Source: Halobacteriales archaeon QS_1_68_17 (lineage in GTDB: Archaea; Halobacteriota; Halobacteria; Halobacteriales; Haloarculaceae). From it: a stretch of 41,668 bases of DNA. The notes below the pieces were generated by a model, which ran no database searches, was not told the DNA's origin, and worked only from the letters and a program-made list of their open reading frames with translations. Position 1 is the first letter of the stretch. The number at the start of each line of letters is the position of its first letter. Below are positions 8,170 through 15,230 of the stretch, one piece after another. The stretch is from the NCBI GenBank assembly GCA_003021105.1, contig PXRG01000039.1, positions 1 through 41,668 on the forward strand, read 5' to 3'. Both the position numbers and the translations under genes were made by a program.

Positions 8170-8572
8170 GTGCGCACCTCCGCCAATTTGTCACAGCTCC
8201 GCATAGCATCCGGAGGTTACCGCCGAGCAACTTTTACTTTGCGTCGGCCGACCGCCGGTCCTCGTACCGAAACCACCCCGGAATCAGTCGGGAGCCGGGT
8301 TTTCCCGACCACCGCCAATGTAGCGCCGGCGAGCGCGCGGGCCGACCCGGTAGCTGGTGATTTTTGTGGTCGAACGGAACGGCAATAGTAGAGTCCGATC
8401 AACTTCCCGAAAAAAACTTACGGAGCGCGTAATTCCTGTTCCCGTTTCGTCCGGTCCGCTCTCCCGCGGACACCCGCGCTGTCCCCCACTTTTTCGCGCC
8501 GTGGTATCGGTGGCTTGATAGCTAGGGAAACTTTGATTCGCGTCGGCATAGTTGTCACGGGCGCACGGAAAC
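8170..8572. other. Divergent promoter region lutC / ketoacyl-CoA reductase
   Basis: About 400 bases without a gene. It holds the lutC promoter (AT-rich element near 8230-8240 on the minus strand) and, on the plus strand, AT-rich candidates at about 8413-8424 and 8528-8538 for the reductase operon. Short inverted repeats are present but none is distinctive. No RNA gene or further ORF with haloarchaeal codon use is visible. Confidence 0.5.
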
Positions 8573-9313
8573 ATGCTACAGGATCGAACCTGCCTCGTCA
8601 CCGGGGCTTCGCGGGGCATCGGACGAGGCATCGCCGAGGAACTGGGGCGATACGGGGCGAACGTCGTCGTGAATTACCGGTCGTCCGAGGCAGAGGCGTA
8701 CGACACCGTCGACGCGATCAAGGAGGAGGGCGGCACGGCCATCGCCGTCCAGGGCAACGTCGCGGACTTCGAAGACGTCCAGTCGATGCACGAGACGGTG
8801 CGGGACGCGTACGGTCCGGTGGACGTGCTGGTGAACAACGCCGGGATCACCGTCGACAAGAAGTTCGAGAACATGACCCGGGAGGACTGGGACAGGGTCG
8901 TGGAAGTCAACCTCGGTGGCGTCTACAACTGCACGAAGGTCTGTTTCGAGGACATCCGGCAGGCCCACGAGGGTCGCCTCATCAACATTTCGAGCGTGGT
9001 CGGCCAGCAGGGCAACTACGGCCAGGCCAACTACGCGGCGACCAAGTCGGGCCTGTTCGGCTTCACGCGGACGATTGCCCTCGAACTCGCCAGCGAGGGA
9101 TCGACGGCGAACTGCGTCGCACCGGGGTTCGTCAAGACCGACATGCTCGACCCCGTTCCCGAGCGTGTCAAGGAGGGCATCCTCGAACGCATCCCGCTCG
9201 ACAGGTTCGCGGAAGTCGAGGACGTCGTTGGCGTCGTCCGGTTCGTCGCCAGCGAGGAATCCAGTTACATGACAGGCCAGGTACTCGGCGTCAACGGAGG
9301 GATGGAATGGTGA
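8573..9313 (+). CDS. Acetoacetyl-CoA / 3-oxoacyl reductase, SDR family (PhaB/FabG-like)
   Basis: 246 residues, classical short-chain dehydrogenase. The cofactor motif TGASRGIG lies at residues 10-17, NNAG near 88, the catalytic Ser in INISSVVG and the YxxxK pair in YAATKSG, with the C-terminus YMTGQVLGVNGGMEW typical of FabG/PhaB enzymes. It reduces 3-oxoacyl-CoA (or ACP) with NADPH. Haloarchaea make polyhydroxyalkanoate precursors with such PhaB-type enzymes and have no conventional fatty acid synthase, so a CoA thioester is the likelier substrate. The next gene, a thiolase, begins at the stop codon, supporting a two-step condensation-reduction module. An in-frame upstream start at 8552 is less likely. 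Confidence 0.85.
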   Translation: MLQDRTCLVTGASRGIGRGIAEELGRYGANVVVNYRSSEAEAYDTVDAIKEEGGTAIAVQGNVADFEDVQSMHETVRDAYGPVDVLVNNAGITVDKKFENMTREDWDRVVEVNLGGVYNCTKVCFEDIRQAHEGRLINISSVVGQQGNYGQANYAATKSGLFGFTRTIALELASEGSTANCVAPGFVKTDMLDPVPERVKEGILERIPLDRFAEVEDVVGVVRFVASEESSYMTGQVLGVNGGMEW

Positions 9314-9315
9314 CG

Positions 9316-10479
9316 ATGAACGTTCGCGTCGCGGGCGTCGGCATGACGCCGTTCGGCAAACACGAGGACCGGATGGGTCGGGACCTGTTTGCGGACGCGG
9401 CCACCGAGGCCATCGCGGACGCCGGCGTGGACCACGAGGCAGTCGACGAGGTCTTTTTCGGCAACTTCATGGGCGAGTTCGCCGAGGTGCAGGGTCACTC
9501 GGGGCCGCTGGCGGCCGAGTCGGCGGGGGTCCCCGCGCCGAGTACCCGGATCGAGAGCGCCTGTGCCTCCAGCGGTGCGGCGGTCAGGCAGGGCGTCAAC
9601 CGCCTCCGGGTGGGCGACGCCGACGTCGTGCTCGTCGGCGGGGCGGAACGGATGACCAACCTCTCGACCGCCGAGGCGACCGAGGCGCTGGCCGCGGCCG
9701 CCGACGCCGCCTGGGAAATCCGGCCGGGCATCACGTTCCCGGGCGCGTACTCGCTGATGGCGAACGCCTACTTCGACCAGTACGGCGGCACCCGCGAGGA
9801 TCTCGCCCACGTCGCCGTCAAAAACCACGCCAACGCGGTCGAGAACGACCTCGCGCAGTTCCAGAAGGCGATCGACGTCGACGACGTGCTGGGCGCGCCG
9901 ACGGTCTCGTCGCCGTTCGGCCTCTACGACTGCTCGCCGATCAGCGACGGCGCGAGCGCGGCCGTGCTGGTCAGCGAATCCTACGCGGAGGAACACGGCC
10001 TGGAGACGCCCGTGGCGATCACCGGCACTGGCCAGGGAACGGACAGCCTCGCTTTGATGGCCCGGGAGTCGATGACCCGGACCCCGGCGGCCGAGCAGGC
10101 GGCCGAAGCGGCGTACGCCGACGCCGGGATCGAACCCGGCGACGTCGACTTCGCGGAGGTCCACGACTGCTTTACGGTCGCTGAAGTGCTCGCTCTCGAG
10201 GCGCTCGGCTTCTACGAGACTGGCGAAGCGATCTCGGCGGCCCGCGAGGGCGAGACCACCGCGGACGGCGACCTCCCTGTGAACCTCTCCGGCGGGCTGA
10301 AGGCCAAGGGACACCCGGTCGGGGCGACCGGCGGCGCGCAGATCTCCGAGATGACCAAACTCATGCGCGGCGACCACGTCAACAGCGACGCCGTCTCGGA
10401 CGCGACAGTCGGCGTCACACACAACGCGGGCGGAACTGTCGCCAGTGCTGTCGTCCACGTCCTGGAGGTGGTCGAATGA
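9316..10479 (+). CDS. Archaeal thiolase (acetyl-CoA acetyltransferase / 3-ketothiolase)
   Basis: About 387 residues. The nucleophile Cys lies in IESACASSGAAV and the active-site His in GGLKAKGHPVGATG; a second conserved His is in VTHNAGGT near the C-terminus. These are SCP2-thiolase-like features of the archaeal family, which works as a complex with a small OB-fold/DUF35 protein. The next gene encodes that partner and overlaps by ATGA. The complex condenses acetyl-CoA (or longer acyl-CoA) units for isoprenoid or polyhydroxyalkanoate synthesis. The reductase directly upstream favours the latter (inference). In Haloferax such two-subunit thiolases serve as PhaA/BktB. The ATG at 9307 is an alternative start. 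Confidence 0.9.
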   Translation: MNVRVAGVGMTPFGKHEDRMGRDLFADAATEAIADAGVDHEAVDEVFFGNFMGEFAEVQGHSGPLAAESAGVPAPSTRIESACASSGAAVRQGVNRLRVGDADVVLVGGAERMTNLSTAEATEALAAAADAAWEIRPGITFPGAYSLMANAYFDQYGGTREDLAHVAVKNHANAVENDLAQFQKAIDVDDVLGAPTVSSPFGLYDCSPISDGASAAVLVSESYAEEHGLETPVAITGTGQGTDSLALMARESMTRTPAAEQAAEAAYADAGIEPGDVDFAEVHDCFTVAEVLALEALGFYETGEAISAAREGETTADGDLPVNLSGGLKAKGHPVGATGGAQISEMTKLMRGDHVNSDAVSDATVGVTHNAGGTVASAVVHVLEVVE

Positions 10480-10859
10480 CCCGCGAGTTCCGGGACACCG
10501 GCTACGACGACTTCCTGGAGGCCCTCGAAGCCGGAGAGGGATACTACCTCGCTGGCTCGGACGGGGACGGCTTCCTGCCCCCCCGCAATGTCCACCCCCG
10601 GACCGGCGAACCACTCGAAGAGGAACCGATGCCGGAAGCCGGCGAAATCGTGTCGCTGACGCGGACGCAGGTCGCCGCACCGCAACTGGCCGACGACGCG
10701 CCATACACGGTCGCCATCGCGGAGTTCGGCCCCGTCCGGCTGACCGGCCAGGTCCGGGCCGAGGACCCCAAGAGCATCGAGATAGGAACGACCGTCGAAG
10801 CCGACGTCGGCGAAACAGAGACGACGGGCGATCGGATCGTCGTCTTCCGGCCGCGCTGA
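10476..10859 (+). CDS. Small OB-fold (DUF35-type) partner of the thiolase
   Basis: 127 residues starting at the ATG that overlaps the thiolase stop. The N-terminus (GYDDFLEALEAGEGYYLAG) matches the rubredoxin-like region of DUF35 proteins, but the usual zinc Cys pairs are absent: the stretch PPRNVHPRTGEP carries no Cys. The C-terminal 70 residues are an OB fold (EIVSLTRTQVAAPQLADD to VRLTGQVRAED). Archaeal thiolases need such a subunit to position CoA and to connect with the next enzyme. Loss of the cysteines suggests a metal-free version. Confidence 0.85.
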   Translation: MTREFRDTGYDDFLEALEAGEGYYLAGSDGDGFLPPRNVHPRTGEPLEEEPMPEAGEIVSLTRTQVAAPQLADDAPYTVAIAEFGPVRLTGQVRAEDPKSIEIGTTVEADVGETETTGDRIVVFRPR

Positions 10860-10862
10860 GAA

Positions 10863-11057
10863 TCACGCGTCGGTGACCCAACCGCCGGGGTGAAGCTTTT
10901 CTGCTCTATCGACTCCGCGTGCGTTTCGTGAGCGGCATCCACGCGGCCATATATAAGAAGTGATATACATTCGATTCGTCCCACCGGGACGTATCAGGCT
11001 CATCGCCGGGTGACCAAAGCCCGGCACATACTCCTCGAAATCGGCAGACCAGATCAT
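10863..11057 (-). CDS. Doubtful 64-residue ORF starting at a MITE edge
   Basis: MIWSADFEEYVPGFGHPAMS begins at 11057, immediately inside the target duplication of MITE A1 (11058-11060), and the frame runs to a TGA at 10863. Codon use in the first 30 codons is acceptable, later it is poor. If real it would be either a short hypothetical gene or the remaining piece of a gene cut by the MITE. A strong TATATAAG element at about 10950 lies inside it and could serve a plus-strand transcript instead. I do not recognise any family. Confidence 0.28.
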   Translation of the reverse strand: MIWSADFEEYVPGFGHPAMSLIRPGGTNRMYITSYIWPRGCRSRNARGVDRAEKLHPGGWVTDA

Positions 11058-11060
11058 TGA

Positions 11061-11169
11061 TAGTGATTGTTGCGACTCTTTACCACCGAGAAGTCACAAT
11101 TCGTGGGGTTCAGCCCGCGAACCAACCGTTCACGTGACGTGGTCGCAAAAATAATCGCAACAATCACTA
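11061..11169 (+). mobile_element. MITE family A, copy A1 (109 bp)
   Basis: Begins TAGTGATTGTTGCGA and ends with its exact reverse complement TCGCAACAATCACTA. Flanked by a direct 3-bp duplication TGA (11058-11060 and 11170-11172). The interior carries further nested inverted pairs (GTCAC/GTGAC and GGTTC/GAACC), so the whole element can fold into a long hairpin. It contains no ORF of its own. Four further copies of the same length lie in this window at 11945, 18800, 25616 and 38590. Confidence 0.9.
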
Positions 11170-11220
11170 TGAGAGTACGGGGCTGTGAGTCGTCTGTTAC
11201 AAGTATATGCTTGTAAGACA

Positions 11221-11635
11221 CTACAGCGCGGGGCGCATCCGGACCCGATTGTCCTCGGTGTCACCGACGAGGTAAAATAGGTCGCAAGTCACTGCGAGCC
11301 GCTCGCAGGTTTGTGGCTCGTCGACCGGCTGGCAGCCCCTGGTTGGAGCGTCCAACAGTCCTTCGACAGGAAGAACTGCCCGCGATCGTCACAGCGAACC
11401 TTTATGTCGACGATACCTTCGAATGAGCCGATCTCGACGGCCTGGCACTTCTGATTTGATCGATGCCATGCCCGGTACTATGGCGGTCCCGGGTCCGGAG
11501 CGAGAGTATGCGGTCGTGCCAGTCAGCGGCGAGCGAGTGCATGTCATCGGCCTCCGCGCCGCCGGTCAGTTCGAGCCCCTCGACGAAGTGCCGGCATTGC
11601 GTCTGGTACGTGAGCGCGGTTTCAGCGACGTTCAT
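11221..11635 (-). pseudogene. Frameshifted hypothetical gene
   Basis: Three minus-strand segments with high G/C third positions follow one another in different frames. The first starts at ATG 11635 (MNVAETALTYQTQCRHFVEG) and stays coding-like for about 55 codons. A shift near 11450 leads to VEIGSFEGIVDIKVRCDDRG, then QFFLSKDCWTLQPGA. Another shift near 11310 leads to CERLAVTCDLFYLVGDTEDN and a TAG at 11221-11223. Together they give a protein of about 140 residues broken twice. I do not recognise the family. The plus strand over 11423-11692 is also open but its codon use is weaker. Confidence 0.5.
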
Positions 11636-11944
11636 CCCGGTCCTCTATTGGGTACTAGCCGGTTTCACTATATGGAAATATTGATAGTATGATCCTCGAT
11701 AGTGCTGTGGGCAATGGAAGTATTTACACAATAATAGCGGATAGAAATCACCGATGGTTTTTCTCCTGTAGATTCGGTTCCTGTGTGTGAGGGTGACTCT
11801 CGCCGAACCAGCATGGCGAACGCGGTTCCATGGATCCGGAGTCCGGCCAGGTCCGGTCGCTCGAACGGGTAATGCGTTCCCGTATCCCGGAAACCTGGAA
11901 TCGATACGATTCGAAGTCATCCGGGCTCCCACCACCGGGTCTGA

Positions 11945-12164
11945 TAGTGATTGTTGCGACTCTTTACCGCCGAGAAGTCACAATTCGTGGGGTTCATACT
12001 GGTGGCTGTAAGTACGTGAAAACTCGAATTGAGAATCCAGGCGGAAAGGGTCTGTATCCGCAGATAGCAGAGACTGGTGAATAAAAGAATTACAGCCACC
12101 AGTATCAGCCCGCGAACCAACCGTTCACGTGACGTGGTCGAAAAAACAATCGCAACAATCACTA
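11945..12164 (+). mobile_element. MITE family A, copy A2, interrupted by MITE B
   Basis: Same ends as copy A1 (TAGTGATTGTTGCGA ... TCGCAACAATCACTA), with TGA duplications at 11942-11944 and 12165-12167. After 49 bases plus a TCA the element is interrupted by a 108-bp insert (MITE B) and a second TCA. Removing insert plus one TCA restores a 109-bp element colinear with A1, A3, A4 and A5. The nested state shows that A2 is older than the B insertion. Confidence 0.9.
11997..12104 (+). mobile_element. MITE family B (108 bp) nested in MITE A2
   Basis: Begins TACTGGTGGCTGTAA and ends with the perfect reverse complement TTACAGCCACCAGTA. Flanked by TCA at 11994-11996 and 12105-12107. The intact A copies read GGTTCAGCCC at this place, so the single TCA of the target was duplicated; this proves a 3-bp target-site duplication. 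Length and duplication agree with family A, but the terminal repeat differs. No ORF is carried. Confidence 0.88.
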
Positions 12165-12475
12165 TGAGACGTACTGCGGCAATCCAGAGGTCCACTTGTG
12201 GCCTGCCGAACATCGATAGCCTCTGTGGTTGTACAAAGAGGGGAAAAACGCTCGACTCAAAATCCGGGTAAACTTTTCTTGAGCCAGGTGCCGTTCTGGG
12301 CTTGCAGACTGGTTTCAGGGCTTCTACAAGAACGGATCTCGAACGTTCCCACAGAGAATCCAGATAATCGTCCTCGGTGCCCGGTACTCGGCCCCGCGGG
12401 GGTTTTCCCCTCCCACAAGTCGGAGCAGGTCTGGACTGACGTGCCCGGGAAGGTCACCGGCTCTCTTTACAACGG

Positions 12476-12679
12476 TCAGACCCGGGCTGTGACTCGAATG
12501 GGCCCGAGAAGTGCACGGGCCTCGGCCGCGAGCCAGCAGCACACTACCGCGCCGGATTCGTTCACTTCGAGGAGACGGTTCCACTGTGAATTGATAATCA
12601 GTTCGCACTCGCGTGGCAGGTGCGGAGCCCAAGCGAACGAGAACCCGGTACGGATCCGGGGACCCGTCGGAGGAGCAAC
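12476..12679 (-). pseudogene. Coding-like fragment without start codon
   Basis: The minus-strand frame ending at TGA 12476-12478 is open back to a TAA at 12680-12682. It reads TGFSFAWAPHLPRECELIIN, then SQWNRLLEVNESGAVVCCWL and AAEARALLGPIRVTARV, which looks like a true protein end. No ATG or GTG lies in the open part, so only the 3' end of a gene seems to be left. Family not recognised. Confidence 0.35.
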
Positions 12680-12712
12680 TTAGTCCTTGGAGTCCGAACC
12701 CATCGAAGATAG

Positions 12713-14059
12713 ATGGACGGTGATCCGGCGGCCGTCGAACACCACCTCCGCGGGCTCCCACCCGAGCGGCTCGCGGCCTTCGTCGAGGACCTGTGGGTCG
12801 CCCGCGGCTACGAGACGCGCAGGGAGGATGGCCTGATCGTCGCCACGCGCGAGGACCGGAGTGTGACACTGGCAATTCCGGGCCTGGGCTCCGGATTGCA
12901 CCGGATCGGTGGGGGTATCGATGTGGTGGTCGCTCCGCGAGGTGTTGCGGACGTGGCCGAACTCCCAGCCGACCAGGGCGCCAGGGTGCTCGACGCGGCC
13001 GACCTCCACGCTATGCTCCAGTACGCGGTCGACAGGGAGACTGCCTGCGTTCTGGTGGAACGGCACCTCGGTGGCCCTCCGGCTGACCTGCGACCGCCGG
13101 GCGGTACGGGTCGAGTGCTCGCGTCGCTGGACGGCATCCCGGGTTCGCTTCGCATCCCGGAACTCTCGCGCGCGGCCCCGCTGGCGTTCATTGTCGCGGT
13201 CGCGGTCATCCTCGCGTTCGGCGGATTCGCGCTCGTCGACGGTGCGCCCGGCGGGGGTTCCCCTGGGGGCCCCGTTACACCCGGGCAAACACCGGCGGCC
13301 GTACCTACCGAGACGGAGCGCCCTGCCGTTCCCGGTCTGGGGCGCGTCCCGGGACTCCGCGCCAGCGGAATCACCGACCCCGAAGCCCTCGCGCGTGCCC
13401 ACGATCGAGCCCCAGGTTCGCGCTACGTCGTCTGGATGGACATCTACTGGGGGCTTGCTGGAACGGGCCGGGCTTCCGGGACCCAGCGTGACGTGGACGT
13501 CAGGGTTGCCGACGACAGGTATCTGCTGGTCGCGGAAGAAGAGCAAGGCCGGAGCCGCCGGCCGGTCCTTTCTGTTTACCACGACGGGTCGTCGAGACAC
13601 GTAGCCACCTACGAGAACCGGACGGCGAACTATACCAAGATCGAACCTGGTGCGCATTCGCCAGCATGGGTGCCGGAGCCGGGCGAACTTCGCAGCCGGT
13701 TCGTTACCGGGTACCTCTCGACCGGGGAGACGAACGTCACCGGTATCGTCGAAGGGGACGACGGGACCTACTACAAACTCGTCGCGGCGGGGACTCCGCC
13801 GGGTCCGGTGCCCGGGCTCGGCCCGGACCCCGTCGGGCCCGAATCCGTCGAGAACTACACTGTCGTCGCGCTCGTCGACTCGCGTGGGTTCGTGGCCGAA
13901 CTCGACGCCCGGTACCGGGTTCCGGGAACGGACGGCCCGGTGCCCGTCCGGTTCCAGGCGACGTACGACCGCCGCGGTAGCGCGACCGTCCGGGCACCAG
14001 ACTGGTACAGGCGGGCAGTCGAGAACGGGAGCCGGACGACCGGCGATCAGACCGGTTGA
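12713..14059 (+). CDS. Membrane protein: restriction-endonuclease-like N-domain, one TM helix, DUF7537-like outer domain
   Basis: 448 residues in three parts. Residues 1-150 resemble the small restriction-endonuclease-like (Mrr-type) domain frequent in haloarchaeal membrane proteins: LPPERLAAFVEDLWVARGYE, then a basic/acidic strand region and a GGIDVVVAPRG strand. The usual catalytic D-(D/E)xK series is not clear, so nuclease activity is doubtful. Residues about 155-177 form one transmembrane helix (APLAFIVAVAVILAFGGFAL). A Pro/Gly/Thr-rich linker leads to an outer domain of about 230 residues that resembles the haloarchaeal DUF7537 lipoprotein domain, with several N-glycosylation-type sites (ENRT, NVT, ENYT). 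Function unknown. Confidence 0.75.
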   Translation: MDGDPAAVEHHLRGLPPERLAAFVEDLWVARGYETRREDGLIVATREDRSVTLAIPGLGSGLHRIGGGIDVVVAPRGVADVAELPADQGARVLDAADLHAMLQYAVDRETACVLVERHLGGPPADLRPPGGTGRVLASLDGIPGSLRIPELSRAAPLAFIVAVAVILAFGGFALVDGAPGGGSPGGPVTPGQTPAAVPTETERPAVPGLGRVPGLRASGITDPEALARAHDRAPGSRYVVWMDIYWGLAGTGRASGTQRDVDVRVADDRYLLVAEEEQGRSRRPVLSVYHDGSSRHVATYENRTANYTKIEPGAHSPAWVPEPGELRSRFVTGYLSTGETNVTGIVEGDDGTYYKLVAAGTPPGPVPGLGPDPVGPESVENYTVVALVDSRGFVAELDARYRVPGTDGPVPVRFQATYDRRGSATVRAPDWYRRAVENGSRTTGDQTG

Positions 14060-14179
14060 CGGAAAACCTGGCGGGGATAAACGATCCCGCTTTCCGACGC
14101 GGGGTGCAGGTCGACCCCATCGCTATCGCTCCAACGGCCTTCTAACGTCGCAAACGGGCCGGGTCGCCCGTCCGATCCG

Positions 14180-14824
14180 TCAGGGCTCTCCCGCGACGGT
14201 CGCCCGGACGAGCGTTTCGAGTCCCCGGCGTAGCCGCCCTCCGGCGGCGGTCTGGGAGATGTCCAGGGCGTCGGCCAGATCCGCGAGCGTCGCCTCCCTC
14301 GGTTCGGAGAAGTACCCCCGCTCGAGCGCCACGAGGAGGGTTTCGCGTTGCGTGTCGGTCAGTCCGTAGGGACCGTTGCTCGCCCCCGACTCCGGCCGGA
14401 GGGTCACCAGCTCCCACGTCATATCCTCGCCCGTCGCGTACTCGCAGATCCTGCTCAGGGCATCCCTGTCTGGAACCTGGAGCGTGAACAGCCACCCGTC
14501 CGCCGTCGCGGTGGCCTCGCGCGTCAGCCCCCCGACCGACGTGACAGCAGGCGAGAGCAACAGCGCCGAATCGTCGTAGGTGATCCGGTAGAGTTGCTTC
14601 CCCTTGAACCCCGAGGTTCGCTTGGCGTCGGCGACGGTGTGGTCCGCCGCCAGGGCGCGCTCGAATGACTGACGGTCGTTGTCGACCACGAAAAAGTACA
14701 CGTCGTTTTCTGGATCGGTCCGGGCGTCGGAGGCGACCTCGATTTTGGGATGCTTCAGTCGCCGGACCGTTGGGGTGACCCTGAAATCGGAGTGGGTGAC
14801 TTGGACGCGGGCAGTGAGCGGCAT
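14180..14824 (-). CDS. Bat-type helix-turn-helix (HTH-10) transcription regulator
   Basis: 214 residues. The C-terminal 55 residues carry the bacterio-opsin-activator HTH domain: YGLTDTQRETLLVALERGYF, EPREATLADLADALDIS and AAGGRLRRGLETLV. The N-terminal 150 residues are the partner sensory/GAF-like region of these regulators, here without a PAS domain. Such proteins activate or repress nearby genes in haloarchaea; the target is unknown. The gene faces away from the Fe-dependent dehydrogenase and converges on the membrane protein upstream. Confidence 0.87.
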   Translation of the reverse strand: MPLTARVQVTHSDFRVTPTVRRLKHPKIEVASDARTDPENDVYFFVVDNDRQSFERALAADHTVADAKRTSGFKGKQLYRITYDDSALLLSPAVTSVGGLTREATATADGWLFTLQVPDRDALSRICEYATGEDMTWELVTLRPESGASNGPYGLTDTQRETLLVALERGYFSEPREATLADLADALDISQTAAGGRLRRGLETLVRATVAGEP

Positions 14825-14895
14825 ACCGGACCAGCCACCCTTCGGCCTCCAGGCTGTTTACTGTTTGGCACACTCCCGCGCGGGACCGTCACTCG

Positions 14896-15183
14896 TCAGA
14901 ACGGACCGTGAGCTTTCGCCTGGTTGCTTCGAGCGACTCGTCCTCCCCCGATCCTCTCTGGAGACGTTGCATTCCGGACGACCAATGCCGGCTTCGGCCA
15001 GGCGGATCGGTTCTCGTGATGTGCCACCTCCGGCTTCGAACCCGACACGTGACCCAACCGGTCGTTCAAGAGCGTGGTCTTCCCGCTCCCGCTCAGCCCT
15101 TCGAACCCGACACGTAACCCAACCGGTCGGCAGACAGTTCGGGACGTCTGACCGACCGTGTGTATCTCCGACCCGATTAGCAA
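14896..15183 (-). pseudogene. Possible P-loop gene remnant containing a direct repeat
   Basis: A 95-codon frame on the minus strand with only moderate codon bias. It contains GLSGSGKTTLLND, which fits the Walker A pattern GxxxxGK(S/T), with a leading hydrophobic strand. No Walker B or other NTPase motif follows and the protein ends early, so if real it is the relic of a P-loop NTPase. The frame is crossed by two copies of a 31-bp direct repeat in different frames, which would disturb any original protein. The rest of 14825-15230 shows no other gene. Confidence 0.25.
15034..15129. repeat. 31-bp direct repeat, two copies 65 bp apart
   Basis: CTTCGAACCCGACACGTGAC and its continuation to ACCGGTCG at 15034-15064 recurs at 15099-15129 with a single change (G to A in CACGTGAC). 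The spacer is 34 bp. The palindromic CACGTG core is in the first copy only. It may be a slippage duplication or a paired protein-binding site between the divergent HTH regulator and dehydrogenase genes. Confidence 0.8.
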
Positions 15184-15230
15184 TCCATCCGATCGGGTGT
15201 TTTATTCTCGTTTCCGGTTTAACACCCGGC

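Larger units (their letters stand above)
10860..12712. other. Decayed accessory stretch with MITEs and gene remnants
   Basis: This 1.85-kb stretch has no intact gene that I can support. It contains MITE A1, a frameshifted gene remnant at 11221-11635, MITE A2 with MITE B nested in it, and a coding-like remnant at 12476-12679. Between 11640 and 11760 the sequence is AT-rich. Between 12165 and 12475 the minus strand shows a further open stretch with mixed codon use that runs into MITE A2 and may be another broken gene. The concentration of insertions and broken frames marks it as a sink for mobile DNA. Confidence 0.6.
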
